A stretch of 64,000 nt of DNA from Gloeomargarita lithophora Alchichica-D10 (GTDB taxonomy: Bacteria > Cyanobacteriota > Cyanobacteriia > Gloeomargaritales > Gloeomargaritaceae). Location: positions 1,628,574-1,692,573 of the forward strand of contig NZ_CP017675.1 in the NCBI RefSeq assembly GCF_001870225.1, in the 5' to 3' direction. Both the position numbers and the translations under genes were made by a program. The notes beneath the pieces were generated by a model. It searched no databases and was not told where the DNA came from. It saw only the letters and a program-made list of their open reading frames with translations. Positions within the stretch are counted from its first letter, which is position 1, and every line of letters starts with the position of its first letter. Of this stretch, positions 9,179 through 18,908 are shown piece after piece.

Positions 9179-9947
9179 CCCGCCAGGCCAAGCCGCCCAT
9201 CACCCCCGCCCACAGGATTAACCAGGCCAACAAAACGGGTGCAAAAGCTGGCCAAGCCAAAGGCCAACGTAGCAGGTCAATCAGAGCCGATAGGGGTAAA
9301 AACCGGGCAATGCCGCCCAAAATGGGGGGTAAATTATCCCGGGGGAAATAGGTGCCACACAGGGCAAACATGGGTACAACTACCAGGAAAATTGGCACAT
9401 TAATTTGATCTACGGTTCGCACCAGACCGGCGGTTAATAGGCCAATGCCCCCAAACAACAGGGCACCCAAAATTAACAATGGTAAAGATAAAACCAAAGC
9501 CAGCGGCGGATATAACCCCAACAAAACCACCACCAAACCCGTTGTGAATCCCGCTAAAGTCCCCCGCGTCGTCGCCCACAACCAATCCCCCAAAAACACC
9601 TCCGTAAAGGTCAGGGGTGCGGTGAGCAGAGCCTGCCAGGTTTTTTGAAATTGCAGGCGAATGAAACTGCCGTAGGCACCCTCAAAAAAACTTTGAAATA
9701 ATACCCCCACGGCAATCATCCCTGGGCCAATAAATTGCAAATAAGTCACCGCTCGCCCCTGGTAGATCAACTCAGGGATCAAAGGACTCAGGCCAAAACC
9801 AAAGCCCAGCAGGTAAATAATCGGCTCCGACAACGGGGGCAAACTATTCACCAACCAGGTATTTTGATAGACCTTGGCGTGGCGCCGCCAGACCGAATAG
9901 ATACCCCAAAAGCTCAACCCCGAACCCGCTAATTTACCCTGGAGCAT
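9153..9947 (-). CDS. ABC-2 type transporter permease
   Basis: A 264-residue inner-membrane protein of the ABC-2/NodJ permease type. After a cytoplasmic start with W-R-R-H-A-K-V-Y-Q-N-T-W, five or six hydrophobic segments follow, including the typical F-I-G-P-G-M-I-A-V-G region and a late C-G-T-Y-F-P-R-D-N-L-P segment before the last two helices. It would form the channel of an exporter for a polysaccharide, lipid or drug. No ATP-binding subunit is adjacent, so the partner must be elsewhere. Its end overlaps the WG-repeat gene. Confidence 0.87.
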   Translation of the reverse strand: MLQGKLAGSGLSFWGIYSVWRRHAKVYQNTWLVNSLPPLSEPIIYLLGFGFGLSPLIPELIYQGRAVTYLQFIGPGMIAVGVLFQSFFEGAYGSFIRLQFQKTWQALLTAPLTFTEVFLGDWLWATTRGTLAGFTTGLVVVLLGLYPPLALVLSLPLLILGALLFGGIGLLTAGLVRTVDQINVPIFLVVVPMFALCGTYFPRDNLPPILGGIARFLPLSALIDLLRWPLAWPAFAPVLLAWLILWAGVMGGLAWRVIHPQVYR

Positions 9948-10016
9948 TGGCCTTTTAACTCCTATAATCGAAAGTGGCCTAAGCCCATTGATTTTCAGTG
10001 TAGAGGGTGTCCGCCC

Positions 10017-11162
10017 ATGCTGTGTAAAGGCTTTGAAATCGAACTCTACACCGGCACATCCCAGGGGGAGATTGTGGGGCTGGCGGATCGCATTGTCAAT
10101 ACCCTACCCGGATTTGTCTGGGAACCCGACCGGCGCAACGTGGAGTACACCACCCCGCCCCGCCAACGCTACGAACGGTTGCTCTGTGATTTGGTGCAAC
10201 CCCGGCAACAGCTACGCCAATACCTCGGCACCCTGGGGGATTATACCCTCCTGCCCGGCAGTACCCTGGCGTTGGGAGATAGTACGGTGTTTTTACGTTC
10301 TGACCCCGGCAATCCCTACCACAGTTATATTCAAGACACCTATGGCACCCGGGTGGTCACCGCCAGCGTGCATATCAATATCGGCATTGACGACCCGGAA
10401 ACCCTGATCCGTGCCTGTCGCTTGGTGCGGGTGGAGGCTCCCCTGTATTTGGCGCTGAGTGCCGCTTCCCCCTGGTTGGATGGGCGCATGACCGGCTGGC
10501 ACAGCACCCGCTGGCACCAATTTCCCCTCACGCCCCCCCATGTCCCCCTATTTTTGAACCACCGTCACTTTTGCCAATGGACGGAAACCCAACTCCAGGC
10601 GGGCACCATGCAAAACGTGCGGCATTTGTGGAGCAGTGTGCGTCCCAACGGCAACCGCCGCCCCTACGATTTGAATCGCTTAGAATTGCGGATTTGTGAT
10701 TTGATCAGCGACCCCCTGCACCTGCTGGCAATTACCGCCCTGTTGGAAGCCCGGTTGTACCAACTCCTGCGCGACCCCACCCTTGACCCCCTCTACAACC
10801 ACCCCTACCCCCGGGTGCGGGCGGAGGAACTACGGGTGCAGAGCGAGATCAATGCCCAAAAAGCCGCCCAGCACAGTTTGGATAGCATTCTCACCCATTG
10901 GCAAAATGGGCAGAGCATCCGCGCGAGCGACTGGATTGGGGAATTGCTGGAGCAGGTGACCCCCATTGCCAAGCAGTACGGTTTTAGCTGTTTTCTCTCC
11001 CCTTTACGCACCATCCTGTCCCAGGGCAACGAAGCCCAACGCTGGCTGGCGGAAATTCAGCACGGCCATAGCCTGGAATCTGTACTGCAAAATGCCATCC
11101 AAGCCATGCAAGCACGGGAAGCCGAACTGGTGGGCGAAATTTGTCCTCCCCAGGCGGCGTAA
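10017..11162 (+). CDS. gshA: Glutamate-cysteine ligase, cyanobacterial type
   Basis: A 381-residue enzyme that joins glutamate and cysteine in the first step of glutathione synthesis. It matches the cyanobacterial/plant-like short family in length and content: [13 protein letters not shown] at the start, [16 protein letters not shown] near residue 35, a L-P-G-S-T-L segment, S-V-H-I-N-I-G and N-R-L-E-L-R-I-C-D. The ATG at 10017 gives the family start. recA begins 31 bp downstream on the same strand. Confidence 0.92.
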   Translation: MLCKGFEIELYTGTSQGEIVGLADRIVNTLPGFVWEPDRRNVEYTTPPRQRYERLLCDLVQPRQQLRQYLGTLGDYTLLPGSTLALGDSTVFLRSDPGNPYHSYIQDTYGTRVVTASVHINIGIDDPETLIRACRLVRVEAPLYLALSAASPWLDGRMTGWHSTRWHQFPLTPPHVPLFLNHRHFCQWTETQLQAGTMQNVRHLWSSVRPNGNRRPYDLNRLELRICDLISDPLHLLAITALLEARLYQLLRDPTLDPLYNHPYPRVRAEELRVQSEINAQKAAQHSLDSILTHWQNGQSIRASDWIGELLEQVTPIAKQYGFSCFLSPLRTILSQGNEAQRWLAEIQHGHSLESVLQNAIQAMQAREAELVGEICPPQAA

Positions 11163-11193
11163 AATAGAGAGACATTTATTTCGAGAAATTTCT

Positions 11194-12273
11194 ATGCCTG
11201 CCGCTGCCCCAGAAGATAGCCAAAAAGACAAGCAAAAAGCCCTGAATCTCGCCATGCAACAGATCGAAAAGACCTTTGGCAAGGGGGCGATCATGCGGTT
11301 GGGGGATGGCTCCCGCATCAAGGTCGAAACCATTCCCAGCGGGGCATTGACCCTGGATTTAGCCCTGGGGGGCGGGTTACCCAAAGGACGGGTGGTGGAA
11401 ATCTACGGCCCGGAAAGCTCCGGGAAAACCACCGTTGCCCTGCATGCGGTGGCCGAGGTGCAAAAACGGGGGGGTATCGCCGCTTTTGTGGATGCGGAAC
11501 ACGCCCTTGACCCCGCCTACGCCGAAGTTTTGGGGGTGGATGTGGAAAACCTGCTGGTCTCCCAACCGGATCACGGGGAAGCCGCCCTGGAGATTGTGGA
11601 CTCCCTGGTGCGCTCGGCGGCGGTGGATGTGATCGTGGTGGATTCGGTGGCCGCCCTGGTGCCCAAGGCCGAAATCGAGGGGGATATGGGGGATTCCCAC
11701 ATGGGTTTACAGGCCCGATTGATGAGCCAAGCCCTGCGGAAAATCACCGGCAATATCAGCAAAACCGGCTGTATTTTGATTTTTCTCAACCAACTGCGGC
11801 AAAAAATCGGCATCTCCTACGGCAACCCGGAAACCACCACCGGCGGCAACGCCCTGAAATTTTACGCCTCGGTGCGGATGGACATTCGCCGCATCCAGAC
11901 CTTGAAAAAGGGCACGGAGGAATTTGGCATCCGGGTCAAGGTGAAAATCGCCAAAAATAAAGTTGCCCCCCCGTTTCGGTTGGCGGAATTTGACATTATC
12001 TTTGGCAAGGGCATTTCCCAAGCCGGTTGTATCCTGGACATCGCCGAGCAGGTGGGCATCGTCAAGCGCAAGGGGGCGTGGTACAGCTACCAGGGGGAAA
12101 ACATCGGCCAGGGGCGGGAAAACACCCTGCAATACCTGGAGGAAAACCCCACTATCCGGGACACCATTGACCAGCAGGTGCGGCAAAAACTGGAGACTGG
12201 GGCGGTAATTGCCCCGACCACCCCCACCACCAGCGACGATATGGACGAGGAGATGGAACCCACGGATGAGTGA
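11194..12273 (+). CDS. recA: RecA recombinase
   Basis: A 359-residue DNA strand-exchange and SOS co-protease. The start at [12 protein letters not shown] is chosen because the canonical N-terminal helix follows at once ([16 protein letters not shown]). Walker A is G-P-E-S-S-G-K-T-T, the MAW-like G-x-D segment and Walker B (V-I-V-V-D-S) are intact, loop L2 contains [13 protein letters not shown], and the tail is acidic (D-D-M-D-E-E-M-E). The stop overlaps the start of raf1. I see no clear LexA box upstream. Confidence 0.98.
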   Translation: MPAAAPEDSQKDKQKALNLAMQQIEKTFGKGAIMRLGDGSRIKVETIPSGALTLDLALGGGLPKGRVVEIYGPESSGKTTVALHAVAEVQKRGGIAAFVDAEHALDPAYAEVLGVDVENLLVSQPDHGEAALEIVDSLVRSAAVDVIVVDSVAALVPKAEIEGDMGDSHMGLQARLMSQALRKITGNISKTGCILIFLNQLRQKIGISYGNPETTTGGNALKFYASVRMDIRRIQTLKKGTEEFGIRVKVKIAKNKVAPPFRLAEFDIIFGKGISQAGCILDIAEQVGIVKRKGAWYSYQGENIGQGRENTLQYLEENPTIRDTIDQQVRQKLETGAVIAPTTPTTSDDMDEEMEPTDE

Positions 12274-13294
12274 CCTGCCCCCGGAACAGCACCCGGCATG
12301 GTTGCAACAACTGCGGCGGCGGGAAGGCACCTGGGTGGATTGGGGGCAAACCTGCCAACACCTGCGTAAAGCCGGGTTAAGCTCCGAAGTGATTTTTGAG
12401 GAAACCGGCCTAGAACCCAGCACCCAAAATCAACTGGTCGTCGCCAGCCAGGTTTTTCACTCCCTGCATCACGCCCAGGTGCAGGATTATTTTCAGACCG
12501 AAGGGAGTCATTTGCTCTACGAATTACGGCTGTTGTCCCAGGCACAACGGCTGGCCTGCGCCGGGTTTGTCGCCGAAAAATGCTTGGACGTTACCGCCAC
12601 CCGGGAAGTCGTCAAAGCCGTCAAAGAATTGAGCCAATATCGTGTCCCCCCAGCCTTTAGTGACCATCCGGGGGATGCGGTGGCTTTTCAATGCTGGCGA
12701 CTCCTGCGGCAAAAACCCCCCAGCCCGGAGCGGGTGCGGTTGCTATCCAGGGGCTTGAGCTTTGCCCATACAGAACCAGCACGCACGGCATTGGAACAAC
12801 TTTTAGACCCTACCAGCGGCGGGGAATCCCTGCCCTCGCCCCCCCGATTGCCCTGGTATCGGTTGGAATCCGCCCTGGAGCAACCCCTGATCCTCACCCT
12901 GGCGGGGGAATTGCCCTTATGCGAAGAACGGTGGGCGCAGACTGCCATGGCCGCACCCCAGCCGCCCTTTGGCACCGTTACTGGTATCTCTAGGGTGGTG
13001 GCCGTACCTGGATGGCCGATTTTACGCTCCGCCCAGGCACCGCTGGCCTTGCTCACCCAGCAACTACCGGGGGAAATTGGCATCGCCGAACCCGTATTGC
13101 TGGTGGTGGATCGCCTGGATACCACCTGGCAAGTAGAACATTATTTTTTAGTCGCAGAAGCTGGGCAGATTACCCTCAAGTGGTTCCCCAATGAACCGGA
13201 TTTACCCTTACTGGGGCGGTTGATATTAGCCCTGCGGCCACCCAAAATGCTCGACCCCGCACACCTCACCGAACCCTGGCAAATTGAGGAGTAG
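12266..13294 (+). CDS. raf1: Rubisco accumulation factor 1
   Basis: A 342-residue chaperone that holds folded RbcL dimers during assembly of form I Rubisco. The start ATG at 12266 overlaps the recA stop (ATGAGTGA), which implies translational coupling. Recognisable parts are the N-terminal alpha domain ([25 protein letters not shown]) and the beta domain toward the C-terminus ([24 protein letters not shown]). A type A repeat is inserted exactly at the stop codon: the final G of TAG is also the first base of the repeat. A carbonic anhydrase gene lies convergently beyond it. Confidence 0.92.
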   Translation: MSDLPPEQHPAWLQQLRRREGTWVDWGQTCQHLRKAGLSSEVIFEETGLEPSTQNQLVVASQVFHSLHHAQVQDYFQTEGSHLLYELRLLSQAQRLACAGFVAEKCLDVTATREVVKAVKELSQYRVPPAFSDHPGDAVAFQCWRLLRQKPPSPERVRLLSRGLSFAHTEPARTALEQLLDPTSGGESLPSPPRLPWYRLESALEQPLILTLAGELPLCEERWAQTAMAAPQPPFGTVTGISRVVAVPGWPILRSAQAPLALLTQQLPGEIGIAEPVLLVVDRLDTTWQVEHYFLVAEAGQITLKWFPNEPDLPLLGRLILALRPPKMLDPAHLTEPWQIEE

Positions 13295-13413
13295 GACATC
13301 TCTATAAATTCAGAATTAGGGGTCGCAGGGGCACCGCCCCCGTCCCTGGTTCTCGGTAATACTGGCATTCCAGCGAGATAACTTTCTGTTGGTTCAAATA
13401 AATAGAGGTGTCC
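13294..13413. repeat. Type A dispersed repeat with 4-bp target duplication AGTA
   Basis: A 120-bp copy from GGACATCTCTATAAATTC to AATAAATAGAGGTGTCC, flanked on both sides by AGTA (13290-13293 and 13414-13417). Removing the element and one AGTA restores a sequence reading GAGGAGTAGAGAGC, which keeps the raf1 TAG stop. The insertion therefore did not change the protein. Confidence 0.87.
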
Positions 13414-13427
13414 AGTAGAGAGCTGTC

Positions 13428-13997
13428 CTAAAGTAAAGTCACCAAACCCGTTTTCAAACCGTAGTAACCGCCAACGACTAATAGCTCTCCGGCGACTACA
13501 GCTTTTTTGATTACCTCCGAAACCAATAGCCGTTTCACCTGCACTCCGACATTCTGGCGCACGGTATTGGCAACTAAATCCCCCGCCTGCTGGCGAGCCA
13601 ACTCCACCGCTGGCCGCAGACCGAAAAACAGAGCTTCAATAATCCCTGGCACTGCCGCCCCCGCCAAAGCCGCCGATACCGCCCCACACCGCTCGTGCCC
13701 CAACACCAGCACCACCTTTGACCCCAGAACCGCCACCGCATATTCCACGCTGGCAATGTCCTCCAGGGTGGCTTGATGACCGGCATTACGAATCACAAAC
13801 AGATCGCCAATCCCCTGGTCAAAAATTACCTCCGGTGGCACCCGCGAATCCGCACAGCCCAGGATCACCGCCGACGGGGTTTGATGCTCCGCCACCTGTT
13901 GTACCCGCAGGAGGTCATGGTGGGGATTGACCGGGCGGGACTCGCTAAACCGCTGATTTCCGGCCAGTAACTCACTCAAGACGCTTTCAGGGGTCAC
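13428..13997 (-). CDS. Beta-class carbonic anhydrase
   Basis: A 189-residue zinc enzyme interconverting CO2 and bicarbonate. The zinc ligands are present: C-A-D-S-R-V-P-P-E near residue 48 (Cys, with the Asp-Arg dyad) and H-E-R-C-G-A-V near residue 100 (His and Cys). The start is GTG at 13997; no upstream in-frame ATG is seen. The length is at the short end of the family and I see no signal peptide, so it is probably cytoplasmic, although a longer upstream start would change this. It is near raf1, which fits inorganic carbon metabolism. Confidence 0.93.
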   Translation of the reverse strand: MTPESVLSELLAGNQRFSESRPVNPHHDLLRVQQVAEHQTPSAVILGCADSRVPPEVIFDQGIGDLFVIRNAGHQATLEDIASVEYAVAVLGSKVVLVLGHERCGAVSAALAGAAVPGIIEALFFGLRPAVELARQQAGDLVANTVRQNVGVQVKRLLVSEVIKKAVVAGELLVVGGYYGLKTGLVTLL

Positions 13998-14024
13998 AAG
14001 AGCAGCGGCAATGGAACTTCCAAA

Positions 14025-14951
14025 TTATACCGGCGGGGCAATGCCAATTTCCCGTAACCGTTGTTGCAAATAACTGGTCGCCGTGATCGCACCAAACCGG
14101 GGCACCCCGCCGGTGCGGGTCACACATTCAAACCGGGGCGTTAAATCCACTTCCGGGCGGGGATGGACAAAAAAGGGCACAGAATAGCGGGATTCGTTGC
14201 TCCCAATTGGGTTTACTACCCGGTGGGTTGTACTGCAAAACAAGCCATTCGTCAGCCACTGCAACATATCGCCGCTGTCAACCACAATGCCGCCAGGAAT
14301 CACCGGCACCGGCAACCACGTCCCGTCCCGTTGGTAAAGTTCTAACCCCGCTGTCGTTGCCCCACACAACAACGTGATCAAATTAATATCCTCATGGGGA
14401 GCCGCCCGCACTGCCCCAGGGGGCGCATCCTCCGGCACCGGGGGATAATGGATCAGCCGCAAAATGGTACTGCCCCCCCGCACCAACTCCGGCAAAAAAT
14501 CCGCTGGCAAAGCTAGATATAGAGAAGCAGCCTGGAGCAAATGCGCCGCACAGGTATCCAACTCCTGATACAAACGGGTCAAAGCCGGGGCAAATTCCGG
14601 CAATTCCTGCGGCCAAAGATTATCCATGCGTCCCAGGTGCCAAAATTCCTTCAAATCAGGTAGGGAATGCCCCTTAGCGTGTTCTTTCCCAAAGGAAACA
14701 TACCCCCTTTGCCCAAGCAATTCCGGTTTTTCGTACTGCTGTTTTTGGCCCAAGGGTAGGGCAAATAGCGCCTGAATTTGATCGTAGGCTGGGGTCAAAA
14801 TTTCCGAGTCAATGCCGGGGCGCACCAGGATAAAAAAGCCCGTATGCTCCAAAGCCTGCCCCATATCCTGGATAAATCCCTGCCGTTGCGCCGCCGTCCC
14901 CTGGGTAAAATCCTGCAAGTCCAAGATAGGAACCGTTGCCCTAACCACCAT
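14025..14951 (-). CDS. 2-oxoglutarate/Fe(II) oxygenase, isopenicillin-N-synthase-like
   Basis: About 308 residues, starting MVVRATVPILDLQDF. The N-terminal DIOX_N part and the C-terminal jelly-roll core are both visible. The iron ligands fit A-A-P-H-E-D-I-N near residue 195 (His and Asp) and S-T-T-H-R-V-V-N near residue 250 (His). R-Y-S-V-P-F-F binds 2-oxoglutarate through Arg and Ser. Cyanobacterial members of this family are of unknown substrate. The gene runs on the same strand as, and 27 bp upstream of, the carbonic anhydrase gene, so the two may form an operon. Confidence 0.9.
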   Translation of the reverse strand: MVVRATVPILDLQDFTQGTAAQRQGFIQDMGQALEHTGFFILVRPGIDSEILTPAYDQIQALFALPLGQKQQYEKPELLGQRGYVSFGKEHAKGHSLPDLKEFWHLGRMDNLWPQELPEFAPALTRLYQELDTCAAHLLQAASLYLALPADFLPELVRGGSTILRLIHYPPVPEDAPPGAVRAAPHEDINLITLLCGATTAGLELYQRDGTWLPVPVIPGGIVVDSGDMLQWLTNGLFCSTTHRVVNPIGSNESRYSVPFFVHPRPEVDLTPRFECVTRTGGVPRFGAITATSYLQQRLREIGIAPPV

Positions 14952-14998
14952 GATCATTGCCTAAAAGATTGGGAATTAATTTCAGCATAAAGAATTTA

Positions 14999-15095
14999 GG
15001 GCACCTCTATAAATTGCAAATTAGCGGTCGCAGGGGGGCACCCCCCGCCCCTGGTTCTGTGAATTTTTTGTTCGTCAATCGTGTCATATTGCTAT
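14999..15095. repeat. Chimeric repeat: type A left end, type B right end
   Basis: It begins GGGCACCTCTATAAATTGC like type A, passes through the shared hairpin core (GCAGGGGGGCACCCCCCGCC), then ends with TTCGTCAATCGTGTCATATTG, the type B variant end. It lies between the 2OG oxygenase and ilvB, in the 270-bp intergenic region, and so may carry regulatory sites of either gene. Confidence 0.7.
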
Positions 15096-15227
15096 GGCAG
15101 GTCAGCCTGCTTAAAATTTCTTAAAATTTTTAGGAGTACTTTGGCATTCCGCCCCTAGACAAGGCTCGCAGGGGTGACTACACTAAAATGAATACCAGTT
15201 TTTGCAACTTTCGCTACCGTTACGCCC

Positions 15228-17015
15228 TTGTTGACCTCTAGCTTAGCCACCACCGGCACCCCGATTCCCCGGCCTGAGGCGAGTCCCATTCGCTGTACGG
15301 GAGCCTATGCGCTGATTGACAGCCTTTACCGCCACGGGGTAAAGCATATTTTTGGGTACCCCGGCGGGGCAATTTTGCCCATCTATGATGAATTATACCG
15401 CTGGGAAGCCCAGGGCAAGATACAGCATATTTTAGTACGTCACGAGCAGGCCGCCGGTCATGCCGCCGATGGTTACGCTCGGGCAACGGGGCAGGTGGGG
15501 GTATGCTTTGCGACTTCTGGGCCGGGGGCGACGAATTTGGTCACGGCCATTGCCACCGCCCACATGGACTCGATTCCGCTGGTGATCATCACGGGGCAGG
15601 TGCGCCGGGCGGCGATTGGCAGTGATGCGTTCCAGGAAACGGATATTTTTGGCATTACCCTGCCGATTGTGAAACATTCCTACGTGGTGCGTGACCCCAG
15701 GGATATGGCGCAGATTGTGGCGGAGGCTTTTTACATTGCCAGTACGGGGCGGCCTGGGCCGGTGTTGGTGGATATTCCCAAGGATGTGGGGGAAGAGAGT
15801 TTTGATTATGTGTCGGTGGCACCGGGGGATGTGAAATTACCGGGTTATCGCCCCACGGTGAAGGGGAATCCCCGCCAAATTGCCCAGGCGAGTCGGTTGT
15901 TGTTGTCGGCCCAACGTCCCCTGTTGTACGTGGGGGGGGGAGCGATTGCCGCCGGGGCGCACCGGGAGATTCAGCAGTTGGCCGAATGGTTTCAGATGCC
16001 CGTCACCACGACGTTGATGGGGAAGGGGGCGTTTGACGAGCGGCATCCTTTGGCCGTGGGGATGTTGGGGATGCACGGGACGGCCTATGCCAATTTTGCG
16101 GTCAGTCAGTGCGATGTGTTGGTGGCGCTGGGGGCGCGCTTTGATGACCGGGTGACGGGGAAATTGGCGGAATTTGCCCCCCACGCCCGGGTGATTCATG
16201 TGGATGTTGACCCGGCGGAGGTGGGGAAGAATCGGCCCCCGGAAGTGCCGATTGTGGGGGATGTGCGTCAGGTGCTGGTGGATTGGTTACAGCATTTGCA
16301 AACCGGGGCGCAACCGCATCGGGGACAAACCCAGGCGTGGTTGGCGCAAATCCAAGCGTGGCGCCGGGATTATCCTTTGGTGGTGCCCCGGTCGGGGGAA
16401 CTGCTCTCGCCCCAGGAAGTGATTTTTATGCTGGGGGAATTGGCTCCTGGTGCCTATACCACGACGGATGTGGGGCAACACCAGATGTGGGCGGCGCAGT
16501 TTTTAGCCAATGGCCCGCGCCAGTGGATTTCCAGTGCTGGGTTGGGGACGATGGGGTTTGGACTGCCCGCCGCCCTGGGGGTACAGGTGGCACTGCCTGC
16601 ATCTCCCGTGATCTGCATTGCTGGGGATGCCAGTGTCCAGATGAATATCCAAGAACTGGGGACTTTGGCGCAGTACAATCTGCCGGTGAAAACGGTGATT
16701 ATTAACAATTTCTGGCAGGGGATGGTGCGCCAATGGCAGGAAGCCTTTTACCAGGAGCGGTATTCCCACTCGGCTATGCGTTCTGGGATGCCGGATTTTG
16801 TGAAACTGGCCGATGCCTACGGGGTCAAAGGGATATTGGTGCAACGCCGGGAGGAATTGCGTCCGGCTGTGGAGGCATTGCTGGCCGATCCGGGGCCAGT
16901 GCTAATGGATGTCCACGTCAATCCGGCGGAAAATTGCTACCCGATGATCAAGCCGGGGCATAGCAACGACCAGATGTTGGGTTTGCCGGAAATTGCCCCA
17001 GGGCGTGCGACCTGA
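15228..17015 (+). CDS. ilvB: Acetolactate synthase large subunit
   Basis: A 595-residue thiamine-diphosphate enzyme making 2-acetolactate or acetohydroxybutyrate, the first step of branched-chain amino acid synthesis. The N-terminal pyrimidine-binding domain has [12 protein letters not shown] and the catalytic Glu in [12 protein letters not shown]. The C-terminal motif [12 protein letters not shown] ending in I-N-N is the ThDP site. No in-frame ATG exists before the conserved region, so a TTG at 15228 or 15231 must start it. An out-of-frame ATG at 15188 opens a 17-codon reading frame that overlaps this start. The regulatory subunit gene is not nearby. Confidence 0.93.
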   Translation: MLTSSLATTGTPIPRPEASPIRCTGAYALIDSLYRHGVKHIFGYPGGAILPIYDELYRWEAQGKIQHILVRHEQAAGHAADGYARATGQVGVCFATSGPGATNLVTAIATAHMDSIPLVIITGQVRRAAIGSDAFQETDIFGITLPIVKHSYVVRDPRDMAQIVAEAFYIASTGRPGPVLVDIPKDVGEESFDYVSVAPGDVKLPGYRPTVKGNPRQIAQASRLLLSAQRPLLYVGGGAIAAGAHREIQQLAEWFQMPVTTTLMGKGAFDERHPLAVGMLGMHGTAYANFAVSQCDVLVALGARFDDRVTGKLAEFAPHARVIHVDVDPAEVGKNRPPEVPIVGDVRQVLVDWLQHLQTGAQPHRGQTQAWLAQIQAWRRDYPLVVPRSGELLSPQEVIFMLGELAPGAYTTTDVGQHQMWAAQFLANGPRQWISSAGLGTMGFGLPAALGVQVALPASPVICIAGDASVQMNIQELGTLAQYNLPVKTVIINNFWQGMVRQWQEAFYQERYSHSAMRSGMPDFVKLADAYGVKGILVQRREELRPAVEALLADPGPVLMDVHVNPAENCYPMIKPGHSNDQMLGLPEIAPGRAT

Positions 17016-17168
17016 CCCACCTGTCGTACTCCGGTGGCATCCCCCGACCGGTTTTGTTCCGCTTCGGTGTGCCTAACTTACCTCGCCTGTTTTAGGAGAG
17101 GGGCAGGGGGTGTCGCTTGCTTCCGGCTTTGCCGGTGGTCAAATGTCTTACATTTAATTAAATAGCTA

Positions 17169-18118
17169 TAGTTATTTCAATTAAATATGAGACAACAGAT
17201 GAAAGAAGGATATAAAATAGGAAGAGTAGGTATTGTGGAGGGATTTGAAGATGTGTTACAGCCTAGATTTACGAAAGAAGGTAATGAGTTTTATTGAGAA
17301 CGGGAATAGTATCACGAAAGCGGCAAAAGTATTTAACGTCGGCAGGGCAACGGTGTACCGGTGGCTGGATAGAGCGAACCTAGAGCGGGTCAGAGTAGAG
17401 AGAAGGAAACGGAAAATAGATATTGCTAAACTGAATCAAGATGTAGAACAGCACCCGGATAAGACTTTAAGAGAAAGAGCCAAAGAATTTGGGGTAGTAC
17501 CAAGCTCAATATGCTACCAATTGAAGCGGCTGAAAATCACGAGAAAAAAAACAGTTGCGGTATCGAGAAAGAGATCATGAAGCTCGGATTATTTACTATC
17601 GGACATTGAGAGAATTGATAAAAATTTATTAAAAGTCTAGTATTCATAGACGAGACTGGGTTTGAGAAGTTTGTAAGTCTAATTTATAGCTGGGCTAAAC
17701 GAGGAAAAAAGATTTACGGAGAGCGTAGCGGACGGCGGTGTAAACGAGAGAATTTAGTAGCAGGTCGGCGTAAACATAGCAAGGATTTAATTGCGCCGAT
17801 GTTATTTGAGGGTAGTTTAGATGCGGTGACTTTTGAGCTATGGTTAGAGGTACATTTATTACCAGCATTAACGAGATTATCAATGTTAATTATGGATAAT
17901 GCACCGATTCATCGTAAGAACCGCATTCGAGAATTAGCGCAAGTAAAGGGGCATATTGTATTATTTTTACCAACTTATTCGCCCGACCTCAATGATATTG
18001 AGCATGACTTTAGGGCATTAAAGAGACTGAGGATGTACACTCCCGCTGGTACCACTATTGATAAAGTCATTTGCAATTATTGCCCAAGATAATGTCTCAT
18101 TCTAATCCGAAACAACTA
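17169..18118 (+). mobile_element. IS630-type insertion sequence, decayed
   Basis: The ends are imperfect inverted repeats: left TATAGTTATTTCAATTAAAT and right (reverse complement) TATAGTTGTTTCGGATTAGA, both followed by ATGAGACA. TA lies directly outside each end, the usual IS630/Tc1-mariner target. Inside is a transposase interrupted by frameshifts. The element cuts off a DUF5615 gene on its right side. Its ends differ from those of the type B repeats, so it is not their obvious driver. Confidence 0.85.
17251..18092 (+). pseudogene. IS630-family transposase, frameshifted
   Basis: The N-terminal part (17251-17580) starts MCYSLDLRKKVMSFI with a helix-turn-helix (I-T-K-A-A-K-V-F-N-V-G-R-A-T-V-Y-R-W). 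The frame then continues as Q-L-R-Y-R-E-R-D-H-E in a second frame after an A-run near 17543-17551, and shifts again near 17625-17640. The third frame carries the DDE catalytic core: F-I-D-E-T-G-F, I-M-D-N-A-P-I-H and P-T-Y-S-P-D-L-N-D-I-E. One A-run shift could be programmed frameshifting, but two shifts mean the gene is very likely dead. Confidence 0.85.
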
Positions 18119-18275
18119 TAATTACCCCTTGAGTTTTGGCCTCTGCAAAAATTCTAGTGTCTTCTGCATCCCTAAGTCCAATATGTTGTAAGGGCAAAGC
18201 AGTGATGCTAAAAGTTTCGGTAATCCAAACTGCGATAGCAGGAGATAGATGTGCATCAACCCAAATGGTTGTCAT
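18119..18275 (-). pseudogene. DUF5615 (PIN-like) toxin gene, truncated by the IS element
   Basis: Reading from the ATG at 18273-18275: MTTIWVDAHLSPAIAVWI, then L-P-L-Q-H-I-G-L-R-D-A-E-D-T and a break at T-Q-G-V-I. This is the N-terminal half of a DUF5615 PIN-like nuclease (conserved early Asp and L-R-D-A-x-D). The rest should carry the M-T-K-D-x-D-F motif but is replaced by the IS630 end. I could not find the missing half beyond the IS. The DUF433 gene directly upstream is its usual partner; the two overlap by 4 bases. Confidence 0.75.
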
Positions 18276-18496
18276 GTAACTAATATAGGATGATTCAGTT
18301 TACGGGCAGCATACATCAGCGATGCTCGTATATCATCTATTTCTAAATCGGGTAATTCTTCTAAAATTTGCTCAGCATTTAAACCTGCCGCAAATAAATC
18401 TAGGACATCCGACACTCGAATTCTCATCCCACGAATGCAAGGACGACCACCGCATTGCTTCGGATTTACTGTGATTCGTTCCGGTAAATTAGACAT
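18272..18496 (-). CDS. DUF433 antitoxin-like protein (partner toxin broken)
   Basis: A 74-residue protein starting MSNLPERITVNP. The DUF433 pattern is clear: C-G-G-R-P-C-I-R-G-M-R-I-R-V-S-D-V-L-D-L near residue 15 and E-I-L-E-E-L-P-D-L-type sequence near residue 45. These small winged-helix proteins act as antitoxins for DUF5615 nucleases. The toxin follows on the same strand but is truncated by an IS. A type A repeat ends 2 bases upstream of the ATG, so the original leader is gone. Its TAGAGGTATCC end supplies the only GAGG near the start. Confidence 0.85.
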   Translation of the reverse strand: MSNLPERITVNPKQCGGRPCIRGMRIRVSDVLDLFAAGLNAEQILEELPDLEIDDIRASLMYAARKLNHPILVT

Positions 18497-18498
18497 CG

Positions 18499-18590
18499 GG
18501 ATACCTCTATTTATTTGAACCAAGAGAACGTTATCTCTCTGGAATGCCGGTATTACTAAGAACCAGGGCGGGGCGATGCCCTGCGACCCT
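18499..18590. repeat. Type A repeat, one end degenerate
   Basis: It starts GGATACCTCTATTTATTTG next to the DUF433 start codon, continues through the arm (TTATCTCTCTGGAATGCCGG) and hairpin core, then loses similarity after GCGACC. The remainder of the gap to 18908 holds a short CTTCGCCACGCAAGCTATC stretch like one in other repeats and otherwise nothing I recognise. Confidence 0.7.
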
Positions 18591-18908
18591 TGACGCTCTA
18601 AGTATAAGAAATATAAGTTCCTTGCTTCCAAAATGGCTTCGCCACGCAAGCTATCAGATAAGATTGCTACAGCGTTTTTTTAGTAGATAACCTACCGACT
18701 CAATGCTAAAACATCTGTAAAACAACGGACTTCAGCCCCTTGTCTATACCCCATCAGCGTGAAAAAGGCTGTACTGGTAAATACTTTATAACCCCCATGC
18801 TAGGATATTGCCAGTATGGGGAACGTGACTTTTAGCCTAAAATGGCTACCGTTTATCAATACCTATGCTGATTGACCAAGGCGGTAATGATTTGGGAGGG
18901 ATTGCCCC

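Noticed and set aside
17016..17168. Terminator after ilvB
   Set aside because: CTTCCGGCTTTGCCGG can form a small hairpin, but no T-run follows, so it was not listed.
17540..17560. Programmed -1 frameshift in the IS630 transposase at the A-run
   Set aside because: It could explain the first shift, but a second shift near 17625-17640 is also needed, and there is no slippery run there. Decay is more likely.
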